DNA of 64,000 nt from Actinoallomurus sp963799975 (GTDB lineage: Bacteria; Actinomycetota; Actinomycetes; Streptosporangiales; Streptosporangiaceae). Position 1 is the stretch's first letter. Each line of letters begins with the position of its first letter. The notes under the pieces were generated by a model, which did no database searches, had not been told where the DNA came from, and worked only from the letters and a program-made list of their open reading frames with translations. This document shows positions 1 to 9,394 of the stretch, piece after piece. Position numbers and translations under genes: made by a program. The stretch lies in contig CAWCZF010000006.1 in the NCBI GenBank assembly GCA_963799975.1, positions 2,976,001 through 3,040,000 of the forward strand, given 5' to 3'.

Positions 1-14
1 CCGTCGAGCTGGTC

Positions 15-422
15 GTGGCGTCGTTCGACGATCCGCTCGTGCACGGTCTGCTCCTGGAGTGCGGAGACGCGCCGCTCCCGCCGGACGCCGGGCTCGTCTT
101 CCTCCTGGCGCGTCTGCCGGCCGGCCCGGTCGGGTGCGCCGGGCTGCGACGGCTCGGGGACGACGTGGCCGGGGTGGAGCGGCTCCGCGTACGGCCCGCC
201 CACCGCGGGACGGGGCTTTTGGGCGTCCTGCTGTCCGGCGTGGAGGATCTCGCGCGGCGGCGCGGGTTCACCGTCGTACGCGCCGAGGCCGGTGACCCGG
301 CCGCCGCCGGGACCTACACCGCCGGCGGCTATGTGCACACCGCCACGGCCCGCGGCGCCTGCTTGGAGAAGTCGCTGCTCGCGGCCCTGCCCGGGGACCG
401 GCTGACCGGCCCCCGGGGCTGA
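15..422 (+). CDS. GNAT-family N-acetyltransferase (5' end uncertain)
   Basis: Small protein (135 residues as drawn) with a GNAT look: a beta strand ending in V-E-R-L-R-V-R-P, then the acetyl-CoA-binding loop R-P-A-H-R-G-T-G-L (the R/Q-x-x-G-x-G/A motif) and a following helix that includes LARRRGF. It ends in a Y-T-A-G-G-Y segment typical of the last GNAT strands. It probably acetylates a small-molecule amine using acetyl-CoA, but the substrate cannot be read. The GTG at 15 is the first start inside the window, but the frame is open to the left edge, so the true start may lie outside. It converges with the MMPL gene, 9 bp away. Confidence 0.7.
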   Translation: MASFDDPLVHGLLLECGDAPLPPDAGLVFLLARLPAGPVGCAGLRRLGDDVAGVERLRVRPAHRGTGLLGVLLSGVEDLARRRGFTVVRAEAGDPAAAGTYTAGGYVHTATARGACLEKSLLAALPGDRLTGPRG

Positions 423-431
423 GGCCGCGGC

Positions 432-2543
432 TCAGCCCGCCTCGCTCACGGCGACGCGAGCGTGCAGCCGCCGCAGCCGCCGCGGCAGCCACCAGTTGGC
501 CCGCCCGAGCAGCCGGATCGTGGCGGGCACCAGCAGCGCGCGTACGACGGTGGCGTCCACCAGCACGGCGGCGAGCAGCCCGACCCCGATCAGCTTGACG
601 AACGAGATCCCCGAGGTGGTGAACGCGGCGATCACTACGGCGAGCAGCAGCGCGGCGTTGGTGATGATCGCGCCGGTGCGTTGCAGGCCGGTGGCCACCG
701 CCGCGGTGTTGTCCCCCGTACGGTCCCATTCCTCCTTGATCCGGCCGAGCAGGAACAGCTCGTAGTCCATCGACAGCCCGAACGCCACCGCGAGGATCAG
801 CACCGGCTGCGACGCCTCGACGGCCCCGGTCGAGGTGAAGCCGAGCAGCCCGGCCAGATGACCGTCCTGGAAGCCCCAGACCATCACCCCGAACGCCGCG
901 CTGAGCGAGAGCGCGTTCATCACCAGAGCCTTCAGCGGCAACACGATCGAGCCGAGCGCCGCGAACAGCAGCGCGAACGTCACCACCGCCACGAACAGCG
1001 CGGTCCACGGCAGCACCCGGCCGAGGCTCGCGAGCAGGTCCGTGAGCTCGGCGGTCTCCCCGCCGACGTACACGCGCTCGGGCGCGGGCAGCTCCCGGAT
1101 GCGCCGGAGGAGGTCGCGTGCGCTCGCCGACTGCGGGTCCGCGGGCGTGCGCACCGCGATGTGCGTGGCCCCGCCGCGCCTACCGGCCAGGTCGGCGGAG
1201 GACACCCCGGGCAGGCCGCGCAACCGGCCGGCGTACGCGTCCAGGGCCGGCCCGGTGACGCCGCCGGTGAGCACGACGTCGATCGGTGCGAGCGAGCCGT
1301 GGGCGAAGTCGCGGTCGAGGGCGGCCGCGGCCGAGCGCGCCTCGGCGCCGGGCGGCAGCGACCGTACGTCGACGCTCCCGAACCGGATGCCGAGGAACGG
1401 CGCGCCGAGCGCGAGCAGCACCACGACGGAGCCCACGGCGTACGCGACGGGCCGGCGCATCACGCTGTGCGCGAGGCGGAACCACACGCCGCGGTCCGTA
1501 CGCACCGCTCCCCGGGTGCGTGCGGGCCCGACGCGGAGCGCGTCCACGCGGCGGCCGAGCACCGCGAGCAGGGCGGGCAGGACGGTGAGGGCGGCCAGCA
1601 TGTCGACGAGGACGACCGCCATCCCGCCGAGTCCCATCGACCGCAGGAACATCTGCGGGAAGAACAGCAGGCCGCCGAGCGCGATGGCGACCGTGACGCC
1701 GGAGAAGGCGACCGTACGGCCGGCGGTGGCCATGGTGCGGGCGAGCGCCTCACGCTCCGAATCCGCCCGGCCGAGCTCCTCGCGGTAGCGCGTCACGATG
1801 AACAGCGCGTAGTCGATGGCCAGGCCGAGCCCGAGCATGGTCACGATGTTGATCGAGAACGTGGACACGTCTGTGGCGAGGGTGAGCGCGCGCAGCGCGG
1901 TGAAGGCGCCCAGGATCGCCACGCCGCCGATGACGAGGGGCAGCATCGCCGACACCAGGCTGCCGAAGATCACCATGAGCAGGAGCAGGAGGATCGGCGT
2001 CGAGATCATCTCGGCGCGGGCGAGGCCGCTCGCGGTCTGCCGGTTCAGGTCGTCGTTGACGGCGATCGTCCCGCCGCGCAGCGTCCGCAGCCCGGGGGCG
2101 GCGAGGTGGTCGCGGACCCGCGCGTAGGTCTTCAGGCGCGCCTGCTCGTCCGCGCCGGCGAGCCGTACCGCGGCGTACGTCGCGTGGCGGTCACGTGAGA
2201 CGAGCGAGCGCGACCGCGTGTCCCAGTAGGTGGTCACGTGCGGAACGTCGGCGCCGGGCAGCCGGGTCAGCGTGCCGGTGACGGCGGCGCGAAAGCCCGG
2301 GTCGTCCACGGTCATGGTCCGGCTCTCGTACACGACGACGAGCTCGTCGCCGGCCGGGCCGATCCGGTCATTGATGATCTTGGCGGCCTGCGCGGACCCG
2401 GACCGCGGATCGCCGAAGCCGCCGCCCTTGAGCGCGCCGAAGACCTGGGTGCCCCACACGGAGGCGAGGGCGATGAAGACCAGTGTGCCCGCGACGAACC
2501 ATCGGCGCCGCGTGTGGACAACGCGGCCGAGAGAATCGAACAT
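432..2543 (-). CDS. MMPL-family RND transporter
   Basis: 703-residue integral membrane protein of the MMPL branch of RND exporters. There is an N-terminal membrane helix (about residues 14-34), a periplasmic domain, and a cluster of helices with the D-Y-A-L-F-I-V-T-R-Y-R-E-E signature. This pattern repeats in the second half as D-Y-E-L-F-L-L-G-R-I-K-E-E-W. These paired Asp-Tyr motifs are the expected proton-relay positions in helices 4 and 10. Length is normal for single-gene actinobacterial MMPLs. The family moves lipids or drugs outward using the proton gradient; the cargo here is unknown. It is divergent from a TetR regulator with tandem operator-like repeats between them, so it is probably the repressed target. 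Confidence 0.92.
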   Translation of the reverse strand: MFDSLGRVVHTRRRWFVAGTLVFIALASVWGTQVFGALKGGGFGDPRSGSAQAAKIINDRIGPAGDELVVVYESRTMTVDDPGFRAAVTGTLTRLPGADVPHVTTYWDTRSRSLVSRDRHATYAAVRLAGADEQARLKTYARVRDHLAAPGLRTLRGGTIAVNDDLNRQTASGLARAEMISTPILLLLLMVIFGSLVSAMLPLVIGGVAILGAFTALRALTLATDVSTFSINIVTMLGLGLAIDYALFIVTRYREELGRADSEREALARTMATAGRTVAFSGVTVAIALGGLLFFPQMFLRSMGLGGMAVVLVDMLAALTVLPALLAVLGRRVDALRVGPARTRGAVRTDRGVWFRLAHSVMRRPVAYAVGSVVVLLALGAPFLGIRFGSVDVRSLPPGAEARSAAAALDRDFAHGSLAPIDVVLTGGVTGPALDAYAGRLRGLPGVSSADLAGRRGGATHIAVRTPADPQSASARDLLRRIRELPAPERVYVGGETAELTDLLASLGRVLPWTALFVAVVTFALLFAALGSIVLPLKALVMNALSLSAAFGVMVWGFQDGHLAGLLGFTSTGAVEASQPVLILAVAFGLSMDYELFLLGRIKEEWDRTGDNTAAVATGLQRTGAIITNAALLLAVVIAAFTTSGISFVKLIGVGLLAAVLVDATVVRALLVPATIRLLGRANWWLPRRLRRLHARVAVSEAG

Positions 2544-2583
2544 GACTCTGCGCTCCGAGTAACCTGTTATCAGGGGTAGCTTT

Positions 2584-2616
2584 AGTGAACGCCGTTTATG
2601 GTGAACAGCGTTTACT
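2584..2616. promoter_or_regulatory. Tandem TetR-type operator in the divergent promoter
   Basis: Two copies of an imperfect palindrome of the form GTGAACnnCGTTTAy lie 16 bp apart: GTGAACGCCGTTTAT at 2585-2599 and GTGAACAGCGTTTAC at 2601-2615. The outer arms AGTGAACGC (2584-2592) and GCGTTTACT (2608-2616) also pair with one mismatch. The site sits between mmpL (start 2543) and tetR (start 2653), where a TetR dimer pair would block both promoters. A weaker third copy (ACGCCGTTCAT) follows at about 2623-2633. Binding by the neighbouring TetR is inferred. Confidence 0.65.
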
Positions 2617-2652
2617 AGAGCACACGCCGTTCATCGACGTCAAGGGAGACCT

Positions 2653-3369
2653 GTGTCCGCGACCCGCCGCGAACGCCTACGCGACGCCACCTCGCAGGAG
2701 ATCAAGGACGTGGCGCGTGAGCACCTGCGAGAACACGGCCCGGCCGGCATCTCGCTCCGCGGCATCGCGCGCGACATCGGCATGACCGCCCCGGCGCTCT
2801 ACCGCTACTTCTCCAGCCTGAACGACCTGCTCGCGGCGATGATCGAGAGCTACACCAACGAGGTGTGCGACACGATCGAGGAGGCGCGCGACGCGTTGCC
2901 CGAGGACGACCTCGGCGGACGGCTCCTCGCGATCACCCGCGCCTTCCGGCGATGGGCACTGGAGCACAAACCGGAATTCACGATGGTGTTCGGCGCGCCC
3001 GTGCCCGGATTCAGCTTTCCCGAGGGCGGCGGCGCCGACGAGGCGGGCGCGCGTCTCGGCGGCGTCTTCTTCTCCCTCTTCGCCGAACTCTGGTATCGAC
3101 AGCCGTTTCCGATCCCCGCCGAAAAGGAGATCCCGCCCGAACTCCGGCGCCAACTCGAACTGTTCGCCGCCAAGTGCGGCGCCGATGCGGCCGGTCTTCC
3201 GCTGGGCGTGATCCGACTGTACGCCTCGTCGTGGATCCGGCTGTACGGCCTGGTCACGATGGAGATCTTCGACCATCTTCGGTTCCTGGCGGAGGACGCC
3301 GAGCCCCTTTTCGAGGCCGAACTGGCCGACCTGGGCACAGTCATCGGCTTGAAGAAGGACAGCGCATAG
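2653..3369 (+). CDS. TetR/AcrR-family transcriptional regulator
   Basis: 238-residue regulator. The N-terminal TetR helix-turn-helix runs through about residues 12-58, including GISLRGIARDIGMTAPALYR and YFSSLNDLLAAM, the family's most conserved stretch. The C-terminal ligand and dimer domain (about 80-230) is of the WHG type (R-W-A-L-E-H-K-P-E-F near its start). Start is GTG at 2653, preceded by AAGGGA at 2642-2647. It faces away from the MMPL transporter and a tandem operator lies between them, so it most likely represses both itself and the exporter until a ligand binds. The ligand is unknown. Confidence 0.9.
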   Translation: MSATRRERLRDATSQEIKDVAREHLREHGPAGISLRGIARDIGMTAPALYRYFSSLNDLLAAMIESYTNEVCDTIEEARDALPEDDLGGRLLAITRAFRRWALEHKPEFTMVFGAPVPGFSFPEGGGADEAGARLGGVFFSLFAELWYRQPFPIPAEKEIPPELRRQLELFAAKCGADAAGLPLGVIRLYASSWIRLYGLVTMEIFDHLRFLAEDAEPLFEAELADLGTVIGLKKDSA

Positions 3370-3483
3370 TAATCAACGGTCAGCACACCTTTGCCGCGGT
3401 TTGCAGTTGCGGCGACTGATTGCACACCTTCGCGACGATAGAAAAGAGGCCGTAGCGGAGCCGAGGAAGTCAGGGGGAACTTC

Positions 3484-3735
3484 ATGGCCCGTTCCGGACC
3501 GACATTCGACCCGGGCGGTCTGACCGCCGCGCAGCGCTATGGCGAGGCGTGCGTCGTGTGCCACAAGAAGTGGCCGCGGCCGCGTGCCCACGTGGGACGG
3601 CTGCCCGACGACTCCCGGGTGTTCGCATGCGATGAGTGTGTGCCGGCGCTGCGGATCATTCCGCAGCCGGTGCGCAGACGAGCCGCCGGGAGCAAGGCGC
3701 CCGCCCGGCGAGCACAGAGTCTGACAAGAGCCTAA
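3484..3735 (+). CDS. Small two-CxxC zinc-ribbon-like protein
   Basis: 83-residue basic protein with two Cys pairs, CVVC (about residues 23-26) and CDEC (about 50-53), spaced like a single zinc-ribbon or knuckle. The tail is Arg/Ala-rich. An AGGGGG ribosome-binding site precedes the ATG at 3484. I do not recognise a named family; similar short CxxC proteins are common in actinomycetes without known function. Zinc binding and nucleic-acid contact are guesses from the Cys spacing and charge. Two hairpins directly downstream look like its terminators. Confidence 0.7.
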   Translation: MARSGPTFDPGGLTAAQRYGEACVVCHKKWPRPRAHVGRLPDDSRVFACDECVPALRIIPQPVRRRAAGSKAPARRAQSLTRA

Positions 3736-3741
3736 CTGGAG

Positions 3742-3776
3742 GAGCGTCCTGAGTCCGGGGGGAGCTCGGGACGCTC
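3742..3776. terminator. Hairpin after the CxxC gene
   Basis: Inverted repeat GAGCGTCC (3742-3749) / GGACGCTC (3769-3776), seven bases after the stop of the small CxxC gene. It probably acts together with the stronger hairpin that follows. Confidence 0.55.
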
Positions 3777-3780
3777 GAAC

Positions 3781-3821
3781 GAAGACGCGCGCCCGGCGGG
3801 GGCGGCCGGGCGCGCGTCTTC
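3781..3821. terminator. Strong bidirectional terminator
   Basis: Perfect 17-bp inverted repeat, arms 3781-3797 and 3805-3821 with a 7-base loop (GAAGACGCGCGCCCGGC and its complement). It lies between the convergent CxxC gene and the solute-binding lipoprotein gene, so it can stop transcription from both sides. Confidence 0.8.
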
Positions 3822-3858
3822 ACATCTCTCCCGACCGGCGTCTCAAGGCCGGCGCGTC

Positions 3859-5052
3859 TCAGGGACCGCCGCGTGCGTTCTGCCAGGCGTGGTTCCACGC
3901 GGCGTAGTCGGCGCAGCCCTTGTCCTTCGCGCAGCTCGCGGCGGGCATCCGAGCGAACATGACCTTGCTCAGGTACGACCGGTCACCCACGTGGTAGGCG
4001 CCGCAGAACTGCGGGCGCAGCCGGTCGCGCGCGCAGGCGTCCGGGTTGGCCGGCGCGACGCCGTCCCACTCGGCCACCTGCTGCTGCACCTCGGGCGAGC
4101 TCACCCAGTTGAGCCACTGGTACATGCAGTTCGGGTGGTCGGCGCGCGCCCCCATCATCCAGGCGTCCATCCAGCCGGTGACGCCCTCGCGCGGCGTGAC
4201 GCCGGCCACCGGCCGCCCGCTGCGGCTGAGCACGTCCACCTGGTACGGCCACACCTCGCCCAGCGACGCCTCGCCGGTGGCGAACGCCGCGATCGCGTCG
4301 GAGGGGTTGAGCCAGTACGTGCGGACCAGCGGGCGCTGCTTGGCGATCACGGCGGCCGCCGCGGCGAGCTGCTTGGGCGTGAGCGCGAACGGATCCTTGA
4401 TGTGCAGCTTGCGGTTGTGCGCCCGCAGGTAGAGCGCGGCGTCGCCCAGGGTCAGCGGGCTGTCGCGCACGACCAGGTGGCCGGCGTACTTGCTGGCCTG
4501 CGCCGGGTCGAAGATCGCCGCCCAGCGGTCCGGCTGCGGGCGTACGGTGCGCTGGTCGTACATGAGGAGGTTCGCGCCCCAGGTGAACGGCACGGCGTAG
4601 TGCCTGCCCTTCACCGTGAGCTGCGAGCGCAGGGCGGGCTCCAGGTCCTTGTATCCGTCGATGAGGTCCGGGTTGACCGGCACGACCTGCTTGTCGTCGA
4701 TGAGCTTGCCGGCGATCTCCGGCGTGGCCGCCACCCCGTCGTAGTGGAGGTTCGGCTTGGACATCAGGGTGAGCATCTCCTGCGGGTTCGCCGCGTACTT
4801 GATGTTCACCCGGCACTTGGTCTTCTTCTCGAACGGGGTGATCCAGTCGACGCGCGGGTCGTTGGAGCCGTCCTCGGCGTAGCCGTTCCAGCTCACCAGG
4901 GAGACCTGGCCCTCGCCCTGGCCCATCGTCTGGGCCACGCGCACCTCGCGTTGGCGTCCCGCCTGGTGCGTGCTCCCGCCGCCCCCGCTACAGCCCGCCA
5001 GTGCGAGTGCGGCGGCCGCGATGGCCGCGGCGAGCATCCGCGAACGCCTCAT
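3859..5052 (-). CDS. Orphan polyamine-type ABC substrate-binding lipoprotein
   Basis: 397-residue exported lipoprotein. The signal peptide begins MRRSRMLAAA and ends in the lipobox LAGC, so the mature protein is lipid-anchored outside the membrane. The rest follows the PotD/PotF (SBP_bac_8) fold, with V-S-W-N-G-Y-A-E-D near the mature N terminus, Y-D-G-V-A-A-T-P, a conserved V-P-F-T-W-G-A-N-L-L-M-Y-D core and a W-M-D-A-W-M-M-G late strand. The start is the ATG at 5052 with an upstream GGGAG; the frame extends further but that would bury the signal peptide. No permease or ATPase adjoins it. The C-terminal quarter has several cysteines that could form disulfides. Ligand unknown. Confidence 0.85.
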   Translation of the reverse strand: MRRSRMLAAAIAAAALALAGCSGGGGSTHQAGRQREVRVAQTMGQGEGQVSLVSWNGYAEDGSNDPRVDWITPFEKKTKCRVNIKYAANPQEMLTLMSKPNLHYDGVAATPEIAGKLIDDKQVVPVNPDLIDGYKDLEPALRSQLTVKGRHYAVPFTWGANLLMYDQRTVRPQPDRWAAIFDPAQASKYAGHLVVRDSPLTLGDAALYLRAHNRKLHIKDPFALTPKQLAAAAAVIAKQRPLVRTYWLNPSDAIAAFATGEASLGEVWPYQVDVLSRSGRPVAGVTPREGVTGWMDAWMMGARADHPNCMYQWLNWVSSPEVQQQVAEWDGVAPANPDACARDRLRPQFCGAYHVGDRSYLSKVMFARMPAASCAKDKGCADYAAWNHAWQNARGGP

Positions 5053-5136
5053 GCCGCTCCCGTCCGGTCGTGGAAGAACCTTTGCGGCGAGCGTAACGAC
5101 GCGGGCCGGCCGATGTGGCCCGGGGGGTGAACACAG

Positions 5137-5176
5137 GTCCGGACAACCGCGCCGGGGGCTACGCGGTTGTCCGGAC
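5137..5176. terminator. 15-bp perfect inverted repeat
   Basis: Arms GTCCGGACAACCGCG (5137-5151) and CGCGGTTGTCCGGAC (5162-5176) with a 10-base loop. It lies downstream of the small minus-strand gene at 5353-5667 and about 85 bp upstream of the lipoprotein gene, so it may be a terminator for the first. Each arm contains the 8-bp palindrome GTCCGGAC, so an operator role is possible. Nothing else stands out in 5053-5352. Confidence 0.6.
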
Positions 5177-5352
5177 GTCAAGCGACCTCGGGAGAACGCC
5201 CCTCTTCAGTCACGCCTGTCACGGAGGTGTTGGAGGGGAGGCGGCGCGACTGAAAATCGCTCGCCCGAGGCCGCGGCTCGTGGGGCCGTGTGTCACGGCC
5301 GCGGGTCGTGCGGGTCGTACGGGGCCGTCGCCCCTGCCGCAGGGCCGGCCGG

Positions 5353-5667
5353 TCATCGCCGGGTGCCGGGCCACGCGGCCGCCGGCACCCGGCCGGCCCG
5401 TGACGTCTCGGCCTCGCCGAACAGGATCCCGCCCGGCGGTGGGGGCGGGGGCGGCGTCCGGCGACGCGCCTGGATGACCTCGATCGATTCGACGAGCTCC
5501 TTCACGTTGTGTGCCTCAACGAACTGACCGGCGTCCCGATCGTGCGGAGGGAGCGCCCACCAGTGACGAGTCGCCTGCCCGAACCAGATCGTCCAGTGCG
5601 GGTAACGCGCCGCCAGCATGGCCAACAGCGAGGTCGGCTGCTGGTCGGGCGATTCGTCGGCAGGCAT
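5353..5667 (-). CDS. Small conserved hypothetical protein
   Basis: 104-residue protein with a hydrophobic, aromatic core (R-Y-P-H-W-T-I-W-F-G-Q-A-T-R-H-W-W-A-L-P-P) followed by a helix (FVEAHNVKELVESIEVIQAR) and a proline-rich, disordered tail with seven prolines in a row. I recall short proteins with this WTIWFG/HWWALPP core as recurring unknowns in Streptosporangiales, often near helix-turn-helix regulators; no function is established. The ATG at 5667 is chosen because CAGGGAG lies just upstream; the longer frame to 5760 has no better site. The upstream DNA is unusually AT-rich. Confidence 0.65.
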   Translation of the reverse strand: MPADESPDQQPTSLLAMLAARYPHWTIWFGQATRHWWALPPHDRDAGQFVEAHNVKELVESIEVIQARRRTPPPPPPPGGILFGEAETSRAGRVPAAAWPGTRR

Positions 5668-6210
5668 GAGGGGCTCCCTGACAACCGGGGAACGTCGTAT
5701 TTTTTTGCGTAGAGCAAATGTCGACAAACGAAGTGTGTCGTATGCCACAGAGGAGGTCAAGGGCCGTGGCTATTATTTGTAGTTTGCCCTGTCAACTGGA
5801 AGGACAGGCAAAAGCGCTGTTCAAGGCCATGCCGGCCGCGGCCGCGTCAATGATCTTCCCCGCCGTCACCGGGCCGTCGCGGGCGTCGCCCCGCCACCGG
5901 GACGGCGTCGACGATCGCGTCTTGGACCTGTTGAGCGGGCCCCCTGTCAGACATGGTGACCTACTCCGACGCCGGAGACCACCCTCAGCGACCACCGCTT
6001 CTCCGACACATCACGGTCGGGCTGTTTCGCCCGTCCGGAAAACGGCGACCGTGCGCTGCGAAATGGGAGTCGCCCATTGTTTCCGGCCCGCGAAATAGCC
6101 GGACAATGCAAGTGTGCGCAAAATGCCAGAAACGGCGCGCCCCTTACCGAGCACGCGGCCGCGGCCCCGGATCGCAGGGGACGCGGCCACATGCGGTGAC
6201 CAGGGCGGGT
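5668..6210. other. Intergenic region, AT-rich, no convincing gene
   Basis: About 540 bp between the small gene and mmsA. The part at 5690-5820 is markedly AT-rich for this genome and, read on the minus strand, holds TTGACA- and TTGACC-like -35 elements facing the small gene. Several frames are open for 35-125 codons on both strands, but none shows a good ribosome-binding site plus recognisable protein. On the minus strand, a frame starting at about 5955 breaks off near D-G-G-E-D-H while another continues as T-A-G-K-I-I-D-A-A-A-A-G-M-A-L. This could be a decayed gene, but the evidence is weak. Confidence 0.4.
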
Positions 6211-7709
<1,499 letters not shown>

Positions 7710-7713
<4 letters not shown>

Positions 7714-8972
7714 GCGATCGCTTCCAGCGCGTCGACCAGGATGGCCAGGCCCTCCTCGGCCTCGTCCTCGGTGAGGGTGAGCGGCGGCGCCATCCGGACC
7801 GTGTTGCCGTACAGACCGCCCTTGCCGACGAGCAGGCCGCGGGCGCGCGTCTCCTCCAGCAGCCGGGCGGCGAGCGCGGGCTCGGTCAGCTCGACGGCGA
7901 ACATCAGGCCCTTTCCGCGTACGTCGGCGACGGCGGCGAGCCGCTCGCCCGCGGCCTTGAGCCCGTCGATGATCCGCTCCCCGACCTTGGCGGCGTGGGC
8001 CTGGAGGTCGTGGTCGAGGATGTAGTCGAGCGTGGCGTTCGCGGCCGCGGTCGAGATCGGGTTGCCGCCGAAGGTGGACAGGCCGGTGGCGTGCAGCGAG
8101 TCCAGCAGTTCGCCGCGCGCGACGACGCCGCCGATGGCGAAGCCGTTGCCGAGCCCCTTGGCGAAGGTCATCATGTCCGGCGTCACGCCGTGGTTCTGGA
8201 TGCCCCAGAAGTTCTGTCCCGTACGGCCCCAGCCGGACTGCACCTCGTCGGCGATGAACAAGATCCCCCGCTCGGCGAGGACCTCCTGGTACGCCGCGTA
8301 CAGGCCGTCCGGGGGCATCGTGAAGCCGCCGACGCCCTGGATCGGCTCGGCGATGACCGCGGCGATGTCGCCCCCCGCCACGGTGGCGAGGGTGTGCCGC
8401 AGGTCATCGACGCAGACCCGGATGTAGTCCTGGTCCGACAGGCCGCGGAACTGCGCGAGGTGCCGGTCGCCGCCGTGCAGGAAGTACACGCTGAGCGGTG
8501 AGAGCGCGCTGTTCTTCCACGAGGCGTTGGCGGTGATCGAGATGGTGCCGAAGGACCGGCCGTGGTAGCTCTGCCGCATCGCGAGCACCTGGTTGCTCTT
8601 GCGTGTGTACGTGGCCAGCAGCAGCGCCGTCTCGTTCGCCTCGGTGCCCGAGCCGGTGAAGAACACCTTGGCGTCCTCGATGCCGGACAGACGCGCGATC
8701 TTCTCGGCCAGCTCGACCTGGCCGCGCAGGAGGTACAGCGTCGAGGTGTGCACGACCCCGCTCGCGAGCTGGCGCTCGACCGCCTCGCGTACCTCGGCGA
8801 CGTCGTAGCCGAGGGTGTTGGTGACGATTCCGGCGAAGAAGTCGAGATAGGTACGGCCCTCGGCGTCCGTGACGCGGCGGCCGCGGCCGCTGACGATCTC
8901 GATGGGCTCGTCGTAGTAGAGGGTCACCCAGTTCGGGATGACCGCGCGATGACGTGCAAGCAAGTCCGACAT
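7710..8972 (-). CDS. Class III aminotransferase (AGXT2/beta-alanine type)
   Basis: 420-residue PLP-dependent class III (omega) aminotransferase. The pattern is complete: F-F-T-G-S-G-T-E-A-N-E for phosphate binding, a Y-H-G-R-S loop, F-I-A-D-E-V-Q-S-G-W-G-R-T-G with the PLP-contacting Asp, and the Schiff-base lysine in M-M-T-F-A-K-G-L-G-N-G. It most resembles alanine-glyoxylate aminotransferase 2 and beta-alanine/beta-aminoisobutyrate transaminases. The 4-bp overlap with mmsA, which consumes the semialdehyde such an enzyme would make, supports a beta-amino acid as donor. That substrate is inferred. The ATG at 8972 is the only sensible start. Confidence 0.88.
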
Positions 8973-9079
8973 GTCTAGATCTTCCTGTTGTTACGTGCCG
9001 GGCGCAGGCGGCACAGTGTCAGGATTCCGCCCCGGCAACTGGCAACCTGTCATGCCTCCCACCGCTCGTCAGGACGCCC

Positions 9080-9355
9080 TCAGAGCGCGCTGAGGCGGCG
9101 AGCCAGCCGGAAGTCGTGCTCGGTCAGGCCGCCCGCCGCGTGGGTGCTCTGGGTCAGGGTGACCTTGTTCCACTGGATCGTGATGTCCGGGTGGTGGTTC
9201 GCCTCCTCGGCCGCCTCCGCCACCCGGTTGACGAAGGCCATCGCCTCCGCGAAGTCCGCGAACTCGGCGGTGTGCACGATGGCCTTGCCGGCGAGCGTCC
9301 AGCCGGGCGTCTCCGCCAGCTCCCGCTGGACCGACGCCTCGTCGAGCTGCTCCAT
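9080..9355 (-). CDS. Pterin-4a-carbinolamine dehydratase
   Basis: 91-residue protein with the full PCD fold. It starts M-E-Q-L-D-E and continues with W-T-L, then a helix with A-F-V-N-R-V-A-E-A-A-E-E-A-N, and the catalytic signature N-H-H-P-D-I-T-I-Q-W followed by T-H-A-A-G-G-L-T-E-H-D. The enzyme dehydrates 4a-hydroxytetrahydropterin left by aromatic amino acid hydroxylases. No pterin hydroxylase is visible in this window, so its partner lies elsewhere or it has another role. The ATG at 9355 has GAGAGG just upstream. It is transcribed towards the aminotransferase gene, from which it is separated by about 107 bp. Confidence 0.9.
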   Translation of the reverse strand: MEQLDEASVQRELAETPGWTLAGKAIVHTAEFADFAEAMAFVNRVAEAAEEANHHPDITIQWNKVTLTQSTHAAGGLTEHDFRLARRLSAL

Positions 9356-9394
9356 TTTCGCCTCTCCGTTCCCTCGTTTCATACCATCACGAAT

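Noticed and set aside
462..2198. A 578-codon plus-strand frame opposite the MMPL gene.
   Set aside because: Made of Arg/Glu/His/Gln-rich low-complexity sequence that arises from reading hydrophobic helices backward; the MMPL frame is intact.
2513..2521. A TTGTCCACA-type DnaA box (minus strand) inside the MMPL gene.
   Set aside because: Single copy inside a coding region with no companion site nearby; likely chance.
5718..6098. A 126-codon plus-strand frame in the region before mmsA.
   Set aside because: No ribosome-binding site at its start, no family resemblance and changing composition along its length.
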